A stretch of 64,000 nt of DNA from Prosthecobacter debontii (GTDB taxonomy: Bacteria > Verrucomicrobiota > Verrucomicrobiia > Verrucomicrobiales > Verrucomicrobiaceae), in contig CAMAQH010000017.1 in assembly GCA_945860295.1 (NCBI GenBank), forward strand, positions 1-64,000, given 5' to 3'. How positions within the stretch are numbered: position 1 is the stretch's first letter; the number at the start of each line of letters is the position of its first letter. Under the pieces are notes generated by a model. The model saw only the letters and a list, made by a program, of their open reading frames with translations, was not told the DNA's origin and did no database searches. A program made the position numbers and the translations under genes. This document shows, in pieces, positions 22,533 to 31,416 of the stretch.

Positions 22533-25496
22533 ATGATGTCCCCTTTTCTCAATCGTTTTTCGCTGGCGTTTCTCGTCGCCAGCAGCGCGCACGCCGTTGA
22601 TTTTAATCGTGAGGTGCGGCCGGTGCTCGCGCAGCAGTGCTTCGCTTGTCACGGTATGGATGATCATTCGCGGAAGGGCAAGCTGCGGCTCGATTTGCGT
22701 GATTCGGCTGTGGGTGCGGGGAAATCGGGTGAGATCGCGATTGTTCCTGGCAAGCCGGAGACGAGTGAGATCATCAAGCGACTTCTCTCCACGGATGAAG
22801 ATGAGCAAATGCCGCCGCCGCATACGAAGAAGTTTGTATCAGAAAAGGACAAAGCCATCCTGAAGCAATGGATCGCCGAAGGGGCCAAGTATGAGGCGCA
22901 TTGGGCTTACACGCCGCCGAAAGCCAGTGCAGACGCCAAGGCGAGTATCGATGGATTCATTCGGCAACGACTCGCCAAAGAAGGTTTGAAGTTCTCAACT
23001 GAGGCGGATCGCTACACACTTGTTCGTCGCCTCTATCACGATCTCATCGGCCTGCCGCCCACGCCTGTGGAAGCGGATGCCTTTGTGAATGACAAAGCGC
23101 CGGATGCTTATGACAAGCTTGTGGACTCACTCCTCGCTTCCAAACAATACGGCGAGCGTTGGGCGCGCCGCTGGTTGGATCTGGCGCGATATGCGGACAC
23201 GAACGGCTTTGAAAAAGACCGCTCGCGCAGCATTTGGCCGTACCGCGATTGGGTCGTGAAGGCGCTGAATGACGACATGCCGTTTGATCAGTTCAGTATC
23301 AAACAGATCGCTGGCGACATGTTGCCAAAGGCCTCGCCTGAGGATCTCATCGCCACAGGGTTTCATCGCAACACCATGCTCAATGAAGAAGGCGGCATCG
23401 ATCCGAATGAGTATCGTTTTTACGCCATGGTGGACCGCGTCAGCGTCACAGGCACCACGTGGATGGGCCTGACCATGAACTGCTGCCAGTGCCACACGCA
23501 CAAATACGATCCCATCCTGCACACCGATTACTACAGCACCATGGCGCTGCTGAACAACGCCAGCGAACCGACCTATTACATCCCAACGCCTGACATCAAG
23601 GCGCAAAAGAAAATGCAGGCCGAGAAGATCGCCAAACTGGAGGCTGAATTGCCTTCTAAGTTTCCCGGTGGTGCCGCTGCAATGCAAAGCCGCCTCGCAG
23701 GCTGGATCGAAGGCGAATCACGGCGCGCTTCCAAGTGGCAGATCATTCGTCCCACGAAGATGGAGACCACCATGCCGCATCTGGAGCAGCTGGCCGATGG
23801 CTTTATTCTCGGCAGCGGCGACATCTCGAAGAGCGATGTGTATGACTTGAGCTTCAAAGCCCCGATCAAAGGCATCACTGCCATCCGGCTTGAAGTCGCC
23901 AGTCACTCGAGTCTGCCGAATGATGGACCTGGCCTAACGAATTACGAAGGACCACTCGGCGGATTTTTCCTCAGTGAGCTACAAGCCTTCCAGAATAATC
24001 AGCCGATCAAAATCAGCCGCGCGGATGCCACCAATGACGCGGAAGAAGACCGCATCAGCGATGCCTCCGCCGCCAATCCAAAGGCGAAGGCTAAAGCCGC
24101 TCGGAAGCCCAAGAAAACTAACAACGCCAGCGCTGCACTGGATAAAGAAATGTCGAGTGGTTGGCAGGTGCTCGGTGGCTACGGCGTGCAACACGCTGCG
24201 ATGTTTTATTTTGAGCAACCGATGGATCTGACGAACGGCTTCGATTTGAAGATGCTGTTTGAAAAGCACTTCGCCTGTCCACTCGGCCACTTCCGCATCT
24301 CAGTCACCACCAGCGATCACGCCGAGGCCACGGGACACCCTGCGGAGGTCGAAGAAGCACTTGCAACGAATGACTCATCGAAGCACGAACTGTTGCTTCG
24401 TCGTTTTCTCGAAACCGCACCCGAGATGAAGCAAGCCGTGGCCCCGCTACTCGCGATGCGCAAGAATCCACCACGTGGCCAGCCCACGCTGGTCATGAAC
24501 GAGCGACCTGCATCGAATCCACGACCCACGCAGCTTCATCACCGTGGCGAATACCTTCAACCCAAAGAAGAAGTGCCGCCCGCTGTGCCAGCCTTTCTTC
24601 CGCAACTACCAAAGGATGCACCCGCCAATCGCCTCACGTTTGCCAAATGGCTCTTCGCTCCTGAAAACCCGCTCACAGCCCGCGTCACGGTCAATCGCCA
24701 GTGGCAGGCCTTCTTTGGTCGCGGCTTCGTCAAATCACTCGAAGATTTCGGCTATCAGAGCGATCCACCTTCCCATCCCGAACTGCTCGACTGGCTGGCT
24801 GTTGAGTTCGTGAAGCAAGGTTGGTCCATGAAGAAGTTGCATCGCCTCATCGTCACCAGCGCCACTTACAAGCAGTCCTCACGCGTCGCGCCGGAACTCC
24901 TTCGGCACGATCCTGAAAACATTCTTCTCGCTCGCGGTGCACGCTTCCGACTCGATGCCGAAATCATCCGCGACTCGGCTTTAAAGGCTGCTGGTGTTCT
25001 GTCGCTTAAAATGGGTGGCCCAGGCGTCTATCCACCGCAGCCAGCCAGCGTGACCTCAGAAGGAGCCTATGGCAAAATCGAGTGGAAGATCAGCGAAGGC
25101 GAAGACCACTTCCGTCGCAGCCTCTATACCTTCACCAAGCGCACCGCCCCCTTCGCCATGGCCACCACGTTTGATGCGCCGACCGGCGAATCCTGCCTCG
25201 CGAGACGCGATGTTTCCAACAGCCCACTGCAAGCCCTCACGCTGCTCAACGATCAAATGTTCATGGAAGCCGCGCAAGCCATGGCCAAACAAGTGATCGC
25301 CGAATCCCCAACCGACGACGAGCGCCTCACTAACATCTTCCGCCGCTGCACCACTCGCCCTGCCGCAGCCGATGAACTCGCCATGCTCAAGTCCTTCCTC
25401 CAAAAACAACGCGACAAAAAACTCGAAGGCGAAGCGCTCTGGGCGGCAGTCAGTCGCGCGGCGCTGAACCTCGACGAAGCCATCACACATCCATGA
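22533..25496 (+). CDS. PSD1-type protein with planctomycete cytochrome c domain (DUF1549/DUF1553)
   Basis: A 987-residue secreted protein. A signal peptide ends at SSAHA. The N-terminal planctomycete cytochrome c domain carries the haem motif CFACHG. DUF1549 follows (YADTNGFEKDRSRSIWPYRD) with a second CXXCH, CCQCHTHKYDP. The C-terminal DUF1553 region includes LTARVTVNRQWQAFFGRGFV and NSPLQALTLLND. Such proteins are hallmarks of Planctomycetes and Verrucomicrobia and are nearly always paired with DUF1501; a periplasmic redox role in polysaccharide use is suspected. The start is ATG 22533 or 22536. The stop overlaps the DUF1501 start (ATGA). Confidence 0.9.
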   Translation: MMSPFLNRFSLAFLVASSAHAVDFNREVRPVLAQQCFACHGMDDHSRKGKLRLDLRDSAVGAGKSGEIAIVPGKPETSEIIKRLLSTDEDEQMPPPHTKKFVSEKDKAILKQWIAEGAKYEAHWAYTPPKASADAKASIDGFIRQRLAKEGLKFSTEADRYTLVRRLYHDLIGLPPTPVEADAFVNDKAPDAYDKLVDSLLASKQYGERWARRWLDLARYADTNGFEKDRSRSIWPYRDWVVKALNDDMPFDQFSIKQIAGDMLPKASPEDLIATGFHRNTMLNEEGGIDPNEYRFYAMVDRVSVTGTTWMGLTMNCCQCHTHKYDPILHTDYYSTMALLNNASEPTYYIPTPDIKAQKKMQAEKIAKLEAELPSKFPGGAAAMQSRLAGWIEGESRRASKWQIIRPTKMETTMPHLEQLADGFILGSGDISKSDVYDLSFKAPIKGITAIRLEVASHSSLPNDGPGLTNYEGPLGGFFLSELQAFQNNQPIKISRADATNDAEEDRISDASAANPKAKAKAARKPKKTNNASAALDKEMSSGWQVLGGYGVQHAAMFYFEQPMDLTNGFDLKMLFEKHFACPLGHFRISVTTSDHAEATGHPAEVEEALATNDSSKHELLLRRFLETAPEMKQAVAPLLAMRKNPPRGQPTLVMNERPASNPRPTQLHHRGEYLQPKEEVPPAVPAFLPQLPKDAPANRLTFAKWLFAPENPLTARVTVNRQWQAFFGRGFVKSLEDFGYQSDPPSHPELLDWLAVEFVKQGWSMKKLHRLIVTSATYKQSSRVAPELLRHDPENILLARGARFRLDAEIIRDSALKAAGVLSLKMGGPGVYPPQPASVTSEGAYGKIEWKISEGEDHFRRSLYTFTKRTAPFAMATTFDAPTGESCLARRDVSNSPLQALTLLNDQMFMEAAQAMAKQVIAESPTDDERLTNIFRRCTTRPAAADELAMLKSFLQKQRDKKLEGEALWAAVSRAALNLDEAITHP

Positions 25497-26905
25497 ACAC
25501 CTCCAACATCACTCGCCGCCATTTCTTCCAAGACTGCGGCATTGGCACTGGCAAGATCGCTTTGGCGTCGTTGCTGGCGGAATCGGCTTATGGATCGAGC
25601 AAGAGCCCGAATGTGGCTGCCGCTCCGCATTCGCAACCTAAGGCAAAGGCGGTCATTCATCTGTTCATGGCGGGTGCGCCGTCACAGCTTGAGCTTTTCG
25701 ACAACAAACCGCTGCTGACGAAATTTGAGGGCAAGCCGATCCCGCCTTCGATCATCGGTGGGCAGCGTTATGCCTTCATCCGCCCGGATGCGGCGGTTTT
25801 GGGGCCGCGCTTCAAGTTTGCCAAGCATGGGCAGAGTGGCTTGGAGCTTTCCGAGATGCTGCCGCATTTGGCGACGGTGGTGGATGATATCGCCATCATC
25901 AAATCTTGCCGCACGACCCAGTTCAATCATGCACCAGCCCAAATTTTCATGAATACGGGTTTCTCACAGCCAGGCCGCCCAAGCATGGGCTCGTGGATCA
26001 CTTATGGTCTTGGCTCGGAGTCGCGTGATCTGCCGTCCTTTGTCGTCATGAGCACCGGCAGCGGCATCAGCGGCGGTGCGGCGTGCTGGGGCAGTGGTTT
26101 CCTGCCGAGCATTTATTCCGGCACACGCTTCCGTAACACGGGCGACCCCATTTTGAATGTGAGCACGCCACAGGGTATCGAAGCGGGCACGCAGCGCGAT
26201 ACTATCGATCTCATCAACGCGATGAATCATCGCCGACTCAAATTGGATGGCGATAGCGAGACGGCGACGCGAATCGCTAACTACGAGATGGCCTATCGTC
26301 TGCAAAGCTCCGCGCCTGAACTAATGGACCTTACCAGTGAGGACAAGGCGACGCTGGAGATGTATGGCTGCGATCCAAAGGTGCCTTCCTTTGCCCGTGC
26401 CTGCTTGCTGGCTCGGCGCATGGTCGAGCGCGGCGTCCGCTTCATCAATATCTACAACGAAGGTTGGGATGCCCACAGCAACGTGGAAGGGAACGTGCGC
26501 AACAACTGCAAGAACACCGATCAGGCCAGCGCGGCACTTATCAAGGATCTCAAACAACGCGGCATGCTTGATGACACTCTCGTCGTCTGGGGTGGCGAGT
26601 TCGGTCGCACGCCGATGGTTGAAGCCAGTGTATCTCTGGGCCGTAGCATGGGTCGTGATCATCATCCGCAGGCTTTCAGCATGTGGATGGCCGGTGGCGG
26701 CATCAAAGGAGGCGTCACGGTCGGTGCCACAGATGACATGGGCTTCAACATCATCGAAGACGAAGTCCATGTGCCCGACCTGCAAGCCACCATCCTGCAC
26801 TGTCTTGGCATCGACCATGAGCACCTGACCTTCCGCAGCGCGGGGCTGGATTTCAAACTTACGGGTGTGGAGCCGTGCAAGGTGGTGAAGAAGATTTTGG
26901 CATGA
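25493..26905 (+). CDS. DUF1501 protein, Tat-exported (sulfatase-like fold)
   Basis: A 470-residue protein with a twin-arginine signal (TRRHFFQDCGIGTGKIALAS). Family blocks are AVIHLFMAGAPSQLELFDNK, VWGGEFGRTPMVE, GRDHHPQAFSMWMAGGGIKG and a C-terminal CLGIDHEHLTF. DUF1501 proteins resemble alkaline-phosphatase/sulfatase-fold enzymes, but their substrate is not established. It is coupled to the upstream PSD1 gene and to the next gene by 4-base overlaps. Confidence 0.92.
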   Translation: MNTSNITRRHFFQDCGIGTGKIALASLLAESAYGSSKSPNVAAAPHSQPKAKAVIHLFMAGAPSQLELFDNKPLLTKFEGKPIPPSIIGGQRYAFIRPDAAVLGPRFKFAKHGQSGLELSEMLPHLATVVDDIAIIKSCRTTQFNHAPAQIFMNTGFSQPGRPSMGSWITYGLGSESRDLPSFVVMSTGSGISGGAACWGSGFLPSIYSGTRFRNTGDPILNVSTPQGIEAGTQRDTIDLINAMNHRRLKLDGDSETATRIANYEMAYRLQSSAPELMDLTSEDKATLEMYGCDPKVPSFARACLLARRMVERGVRFINIYNEGWDAHSNVEGNVRNNCKNTDQASAALIKDLKQRGMLDDTLVVWGGEFGRTPMVEASVSLGRSMGRDHHPQAFSMWMAGGGIKGGVTVGATDDMGFNIIEDEVHVPDLQATILHCLGIDHEHLTFRSAGLDFKLTGVEPCKVVKKILA

Positions 26906-27342
26906 CCCTAGCCACCATCGTTCAAGGCCATCGCGTTGCTTCTGGTCTCAATGGCAATCCGCACTTTCCTGGCGGCACGATGCGGATGCAGTTGCCATTC
27001 TTTCGCGATTTGGGCCTTGATTTGAGTGGCTACCATCTCGGCACATTAAATGTGAGCATCGCGCCGATGAGTTATTGCGTGGTGAGACCGAAATGGACCT
27101 TTCGCGCTTTGAAATGGCATCCCACGGAACCAGCGGAGGATTTCTCGTTCTTCGATGTGATCGTCCATCGCGATGACGCTGCCGCGGTGAATGGCTTGAT
27201 CTACTTTCCGCATCCAGAGACGAAGCCTGAGCATTTTCAGAAGCCGGATGTGCTGGAACTGCTGCTGCCGTGGACGGAAGGTTTGGCCTATGGCACGAAA
27301 ATACGGCTGGAAGTGCCAGCGGAGCAGATGAGGATCGAGTGA
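26902..27342 (+). CDS. RibK-like small protein
   Basis: A 146-residue protein. GNPHFPGGTMRMQLPFF, GYHLGTLNVSIAP, WHPTEPAEDFSFFDV and IYFPHPETKPEH resemble the archaeal CTP-dependent riboflavin kinase (RibK) domain, where GTLNV-type turns line the flavin site. The match is by eye only. If real, it could phosphorylate a small molecule such as a sugar or flavin rather than riboflavin. Coupled to DUF1501 (ATGA) and to the next gene (GTGA). Confidence 0.5.
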   Translation: MTLATIVQGHRVASGLNGNPHFPGGTMRMQLPFFRDLGLDLSGYHLGTLNVSIAPMSYCVVRPKWTFRALKWHPTEPAEDFSFFDVIVHRDDAAAVNGLIYFPHPETKPEHFQKPDVLELLLPWTEGLAYGTKIRLEVPAEQMRIE

Positions 27343-28184
27343 TTAAAACAATCGTCTTTCTCCTTCATCTGATCGCCAGCTGCGCCTTCGCCGGCACACA
27401 GACAGACATTGAATACGCGCGCGTCGGCGATCACTCACTCAAACTGGACCTATATACACCCAAGACCGCCAATGCGCCGTTGCTCGTCTATGTCCACGGG
27501 GGCGCTTGGCGCGGTGGATCGAAGTCGGATGTGCCCATTGCGAAGCTGCTGGATCGTGGGTTCGCGATTGCGAGCGTGGACTACCGTCTTTCCACTCAGG
27601 CGGTTTTCCCGGCGCAGATCCACGACATCAAGGCAGCCATTCGATTCCTGCGCGCCAAGTCAAAATTGTTTCAAATCAATACGGCTAGCATCGGCATCGT
27701 TGGTTCCTCAGCGGGTGGACATCTCGCTGCGCTGGTGGGCGTGACGAATGGACGCGCGGAACTCGAAGGCACTCTCGGTGAGCATTTGGATCAAAGCAGC
27801 AACGTGCAATGCATCGTCAGTCACTTCGGCGCGTCAAATCTGCAAACGATCCTGTCTCAAAGCACTGAGTTTGGTTTGAAGATGCGCGTGCCTGCTCTGC
27901 AATTGCTGCTTGGCGGTCAGCCGACCGAAAAGCCTGATCTGGCCAAACTCGCCAGCCCTGTGGCGCACCTCGACAAGAATGATCCACCGCTGCTCTTGAT
28001 CCACGGCGATGCCGATCCGCAGATGCCACCAGCGCAGTCGCAGGAGTTCGCCAAGTCCTATGAGTCATTGAAGCTGCCAGTGGAGTTCATCATGCTGCCA
28101 GGCAGCAAGCATGGTGGCTCAGAGTTCTACGATCATGAGCGCACCGGCCTCATTGCCAAGTTTCTCGACAAGGCGTTGCGTTGA
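27339..28184 (+). CDS. Secreted alpha/beta hydrolase (BD-FAE/carboxylesterase type)
   Basis: A 281-residue hydrolase with a GTG start and signal peptide (VFLLHLIASCAFAG). Oxyanion-hole motif VYVHGGAWRGG, nucleophile elbow VGSSAGGHLAAL, acid region LIHGDADPQMP and catalytic His in GSKHGG are all in order. This is the family of feruloyl and acetyl-xylan esterases, fitting the glycan-degrading context. The GTG overlaps the preceding stop. A second related hydrolase is encoded at 50905-51828. Confidence 0.88.
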   Translation: MIKTIVFLLHLIASCAFAGTQTDIEYARVGDHSLKLDLYTPKTANAPLLVYVHGGAWRGGSKSDVPIAKLLDRGFAIASVDYRLSTQAVFPAQIHDIKAAIRFLRAKSKLFQINTASIGIVGSSAGGHLAALVGVTNGRAELEGTLGEHLDQSSNVQCIVSHFGASNLQTILSQSTEFGLKMRVPALQLLLGGQPTEKPDLAKLASPVAHLDKNDPPLLLIHGDADPQMPPAQSQEFAKSYESLKLPVEFIMLPGSKHGGSEFYDHERTGLIAKFLDKALR

Positions 28185-28201
28185 GCCACACTCGACGGCT
28201 C

Positions 28202-29197
28202 ATGTCCAAACCAATCATCGCCGTCACCATGGGCGACCCTGCCGGGGTCGGCCCTGAAATTTGCCTTCAGTTGCTCGCCAATGAAGCCCTGTGTGAAGTC
28301 TGCACGCCTGTTGTGTTTGGGGATGCGCGGCTGCTCTCGCGTTGCGCGCGTCAGACGAACCTCCCGGCGCCGAAGCGCATCATCTCCGAGATCGAGTGGG
28401 CAGAGAAGTGCGGCAGTATTGATGAACCTAGCGTGCTCGATGTGTTTGGGTTTGATGCGGAAGGCTTCACGCCAGGAAGCGTCAGCGCAAAGACCGGCGC
28501 AGCGGGTTTCCGCTATGTTGAGAAGAGCATCGAAGCTGCTTTGGCAAAGCAAGTCTCAGCCGTGGCGACGGCACCGCTGAACAAGGAAGCGCTGCATGCC
28601 GCTGGCATTCGGTATCCTGGTCACACGGAGATGTTTGCGGAGAAGATGCAGGCGGCGAGGTCGTGCATGACTTTTTACTCCGCTGAGATGATTTGCAGTC
28701 TGGCGACCGTCCACATCGGCTATCAAGACGTGGTGCCAGCGCTGACCACGGTACGCATTCTGGATGTGATCGAACTCACCGCCGAGAGTGTGCAGCGCAT
28801 CCGTGGTAAGAAACCCAAGATCGCCGTAATCGGCCTGAATCCTCATGCCGGTGAGCATGGTTTGTTTGGCAATCAAGAGGAGGAAAAAATCATTATCCCT
28901 GCCATCGAAGCCGCGCGCGCCAAAGGCATCACCATCGAAGGCCCACTGCCACCCGACACCGCCTTCATCCCAGCCAAGCGCCGCCAAGTCGATGCGTATA
29001 TCTGCATGTATCACGATCAGGCCTTGATCCCGCTGAAGATGCTCGCCTTTGATTCAGCGGTGAACACCACGCTTGGCTTGCCAGTGCCGCGCACTAGCGT
29101 CGATCACGGCACCGCGTGTGACATTGCCTGGCAGGGCAAAGCGAATGGCAACAGTCTGGTCGAGGCCGTGCTGCTGGCTGCGGAGATGGCTTCTTAG
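28202..29197 (+). CDS. pdxA: PdxA-family dehydrogenase (4-hydroxythreonine-4-phosphate type)
   Basis: A 331-residue NAD-dependent dehydrogenase. It begins IIAVTMGDPAGVGPEI. The metal-binding histidines are in YPGHTE, MYHDQALIP and VDHGTACD. PdxA oxidises 4-phospho-hydroxy-L-threonine in vitamin B6 synthesis. The closely related PdxA2 group acts on threonate or erythronate phosphates, and the sugar-related neighbours make that alternative plausible. The ATG at 28202 is preferred to a TTG at 28181. Its stop overlaps the convergent gene by 4 bases. Confidence 0.88.
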   Translation: MSKPIIAVTMGDPAGVGPEICLQLLANEALCEVCTPVVFGDARLLSRCARQTNLPAPKRIISEIEWAEKCGSIDEPSVLDVFGFDAEGFTPGSVSAKTGAAGFRYVEKSIEAALAKQVSAVATAPLNKEALHAAGIRYPGHTEMFAEKMQAARSCMTFYSAEMICSLATVHIGYQDVVPALTTVRILDVIELTAESVQRIRGKKPKIAVIGLNPHAGEHGLFGNQEEEKIIIPAIEAARAKGITIEGPLPPDTAFIPAKRRQVDAYICMYHDQALIPLKMLAFDSAVNTTLGLPVPRTSVDHGTACDIAWQGKANGNSLVEAVLLAAEMAS

Positions 29198-29892
29198 AAC
29201 GCCTTCACATCCTGTGTGTGAATGGCTTCACAGATCATACGGAGTGATGCTTCAAGATTGCCATCGGCGGTTTTAAAAGCATCTGCATCAATGGTGAGCG
29301 GCGCACCAAGCACGACAAGCGGGGCACCATATTGAGGACACATGATCGCCTGCTCAAGGCTCAGACCACCGACGGCTTGCACGGGAATTTTCACGGCGTT
29401 CACCACCTCACGGAGTTGATCGAGCGGGCTCGGCATGCGATGCCCGGCAGCAGCGATTCCACGTCGCTCGTCATAGCCGATGTGATGAATGACATAGTCG
29501 CAGCCGAGGTCTTCGAGAAACTTCGCGCCATCAATCATGCTTTCGCAGACCATGTTATCACCCATGACTTTGCAGCCGAAGTCGGCACCGGCTTTGACGA
29601 CACACTTGATGGTTTCAGCGTGAGCGCGGGCCATGACAACGACATGTGTGGCACCCGCCTTGGCCATCATCTCAGCTTCGAGATAGCCGCCGTCCATCGT
29701 CTTCAAATCGGCGACGATGGGTGTGTTCGGAAACGCTTTACGCAAAGCACGAACGCCATGCAAACCCTCGGCAAGAATGAGCGGCGTGCCAGCCTCCAGC
29801 CAATCAACTCCAGCACGCATGGCCAGCGCTGCGGTTTCGAGGGCTTCGTCGATGTTGGTGAGGTCGAGAGATATCTGGACGATAGGTTTCAT
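29194..29892 (-). CDS. Hexulose-6-phosphate synthase/KGPDC-like enzyme
   Basis: A 232-residue TIM-barrel enzyme of the orotidine-phosphate decarboxylase superfamily. ADLKTMDGGYLEAEMMAKAG contains the DXKXXD active-site motif. DWLEAGTPLILAEG, HHIGYDERRG and VPVQAVGGL-like VQAVGGLSLEQA complete the barrel. Relatives form hexulose-6-phosphate from formaldehyde and ribulose-5-phosphate or decarboxylate keto-gulonate phosphate. With PdxA next door, a sugar-acid role fits as well as formaldehyde fixation. It converges with pdxA. Confidence 0.82.
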   Translation of the reverse strand: MKPIVQISLDLTNIDEALETAALAMRAGVDWLEAGTPLILAEGLHGVRALRKAFPNTPIVADLKTMDGGYLEAEMMAKAGATHVVVMARAHAETIKCVVKAGADFGCKVMGDNMVCESMIDGAKFLEDLGCDYVIHHIGYDERRGIAAAGHRMPSPLDQLREVVNAVKIPVQAVGGLSLEQAIMCPQYGAPLVVLGAPLTIDADAFKTADGNLEASLRMICEAIHTQDVKAF

Positions 29893-29965
29893 GGGCCAGA
29901 GACTACGCAATCACACCCCGCGTCGTCACGACAAAGATGATGCGAAATACGACGCCCGAGGATCA

Positions 29966-31381
29966 TCACCTTAGCGCCCGCCTCAGTAGATTCGCCGTGA
30001 TGCGCTGCACGCGGGCATCTGTGCCATGCGGTCGTGAGTAATGACTCCACACGGGCATGTGGCCCGGCGGTTTGCTCAGACCTTGCGCCCACCAGATGGT
30101 GGAAGCGTTGAAGATGAAGTTGCCCTTCGGGCCATCGAAAATGACGGCCTGCCACTGCTGAGGATTGCGACCACCTTGAAAAGCGGTGCCTCCGGCCACA
30201 ATCTCCAGACTTGGGATGTCATTTGGCGCATCACCATGATATTCCCAGCCGATCATGCCGGGAATCGAGTCGCCCTTTTTCATGCCAGTGCCTTCGAAAA
30301 TCCAGTGCTCAGGTTTGGTGCAAACCCAGTCGCCGCCGCCGTTCACAGGGTCAATATTGCGCACGCCCATGAGATAGCCTTCATCGGGACCACGGTGAGG
30401 ATAGGGTCCGTAATCCTTCTCGCGGTCCACCGCATATTTGTAGTCACCACCATACGGTCCACCGCGGAAGATGCGGCGATTCGGTTCTCCATTCGCATTC
30501 GGAGTGAACGGCGTGACCCAGCATACGGAGTTGCCGGAAAGGAAGAGCAGGTTCACACCTGCATCACGCATCTTCGCCACACTGTCGTGCTGGCGGATGT
30601 CCCAGTATTCATCATGACCGATGCTGATGAAAGCCTTGCACTTCAAGCCATGATTCGGCGTGATCATGTCGGCGTTTGAGCAGTAAGTCACATCATAGCC
30701 TTCCTTCTCCAGCCAGTATGCAGCGGGGAATTCAAAGCACAGCCACTCACCACTGCCCACCGACTGAGGATTCTCATAAATCAGTGCATACTTCGCATAC
30801 GGACGATCAAAACTCACATCCGACGATGGCCCCTGATTGCCCTTCGGGTCGGTGTAGAGCGAGTAATCATCCGGCCACCTGTTGTAGGCCTGCCAGGTGT
30901 TGTCGCTGCACTGGAAGAGGATGTCCGCCTTGCGGTCATCGGTGACGATGAAGACGATGTAACTCTGCCAATAGGGCTCGTCCGTACTCTTCGGCAGCGT
31001 CGTCAGTCTGCCCACATATACTCCGCTTACCCAGTCCGCCGGAATCGTGATCGACGTGGACTTCTCCCACTTGCACTCACGCAACCGCTTGGCACCGATC
31101 TCCGGCACTGGCTGCTCCTTGCCTTCAAAGGGGCCGAGTTCTGTCATCAGCCGTGCACCACGTCCGCCGTAGTAGCCCGTGCGGAAGATTTCGATCTTGA
31201 AGCGTGCCATCGGTTTCGTGCTGACAAAGAAGTCCAGCACCTCGCCTGCCTTTACCGACTGCCGCGAGCAGTAGCCCTCAATCACAGGTGAGCGAAAGCC
31301 CTCCGCTTTGTCTAGCTTCATGCGCGTGAGCTGCCAGTCACGCGATCCCTCGCGCGCATTCTCCGTCGTGATTAGATTCAT
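29966..31381 (-). CDS. N,N-dimethylformamidase beta-subunit-like protein
   Basis: A 471-residue protein without an evident signal peptide. VSTKPMARFKIEIFRTGYYG then GGRG matches the N-terminal beta domain, and SIGHDEYWD with VNLLFLSGNSVCWVTPF matches the C-terminal domain of the DMFase large-subunit family. In Paracoccus this enzyme hydrolyses dimethylformamide; most homologues have unknown amide or ester substrates. The start ATG at 31381 is chosen over a TTG two codons upstream. It probably shares transcription with the hexulose-type gene downstream. Confidence 0.72.
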   Translation of the reverse strand: MNLITTENAREGSRDWQLTRMKLDKAEGFRSPVIEGYCSRQSVKAGEVLDFFVSTKPMARFKIEIFRTGYYGGRGARLMTELGPFEGKEQPVPEIGAKRLRECKWEKSTSITIPADWVSGVYVGRLTTLPKSTDEPYWQSYIVFIVTDDRKADILFQCSDNTWQAYNRWPDDYSLYTDPKGNQGPSSDVSFDRPYAKYALIYENPQSVGSGEWLCFEFPAAYWLEKEGYDVTYCSNADMITPNHGLKCKAFISIGHDEYWDIRQHDSVAKMRDAGVNLLFLSGNSVCWVTPFTPNANGEPNRRIFRGGPYGGDYKYAVDREKDYGPYPHRGPDEGYLMGVRNIDPVNGGGDWVCTKPEHWIFEGTGMKKGDSIPGMIGWEYHGDAPNDIPSLEIVAGGTAFQGGRNPQQWQAVIFDGPKGNFIFNASTIWWAQGLSKPPGHMPVWSHYSRPHGTDARVQRITANLLRRALR

Positions 31382-31416
31382 GGGCAAAATACGCCGTCAA
31401 AACGATCAACCTCACG

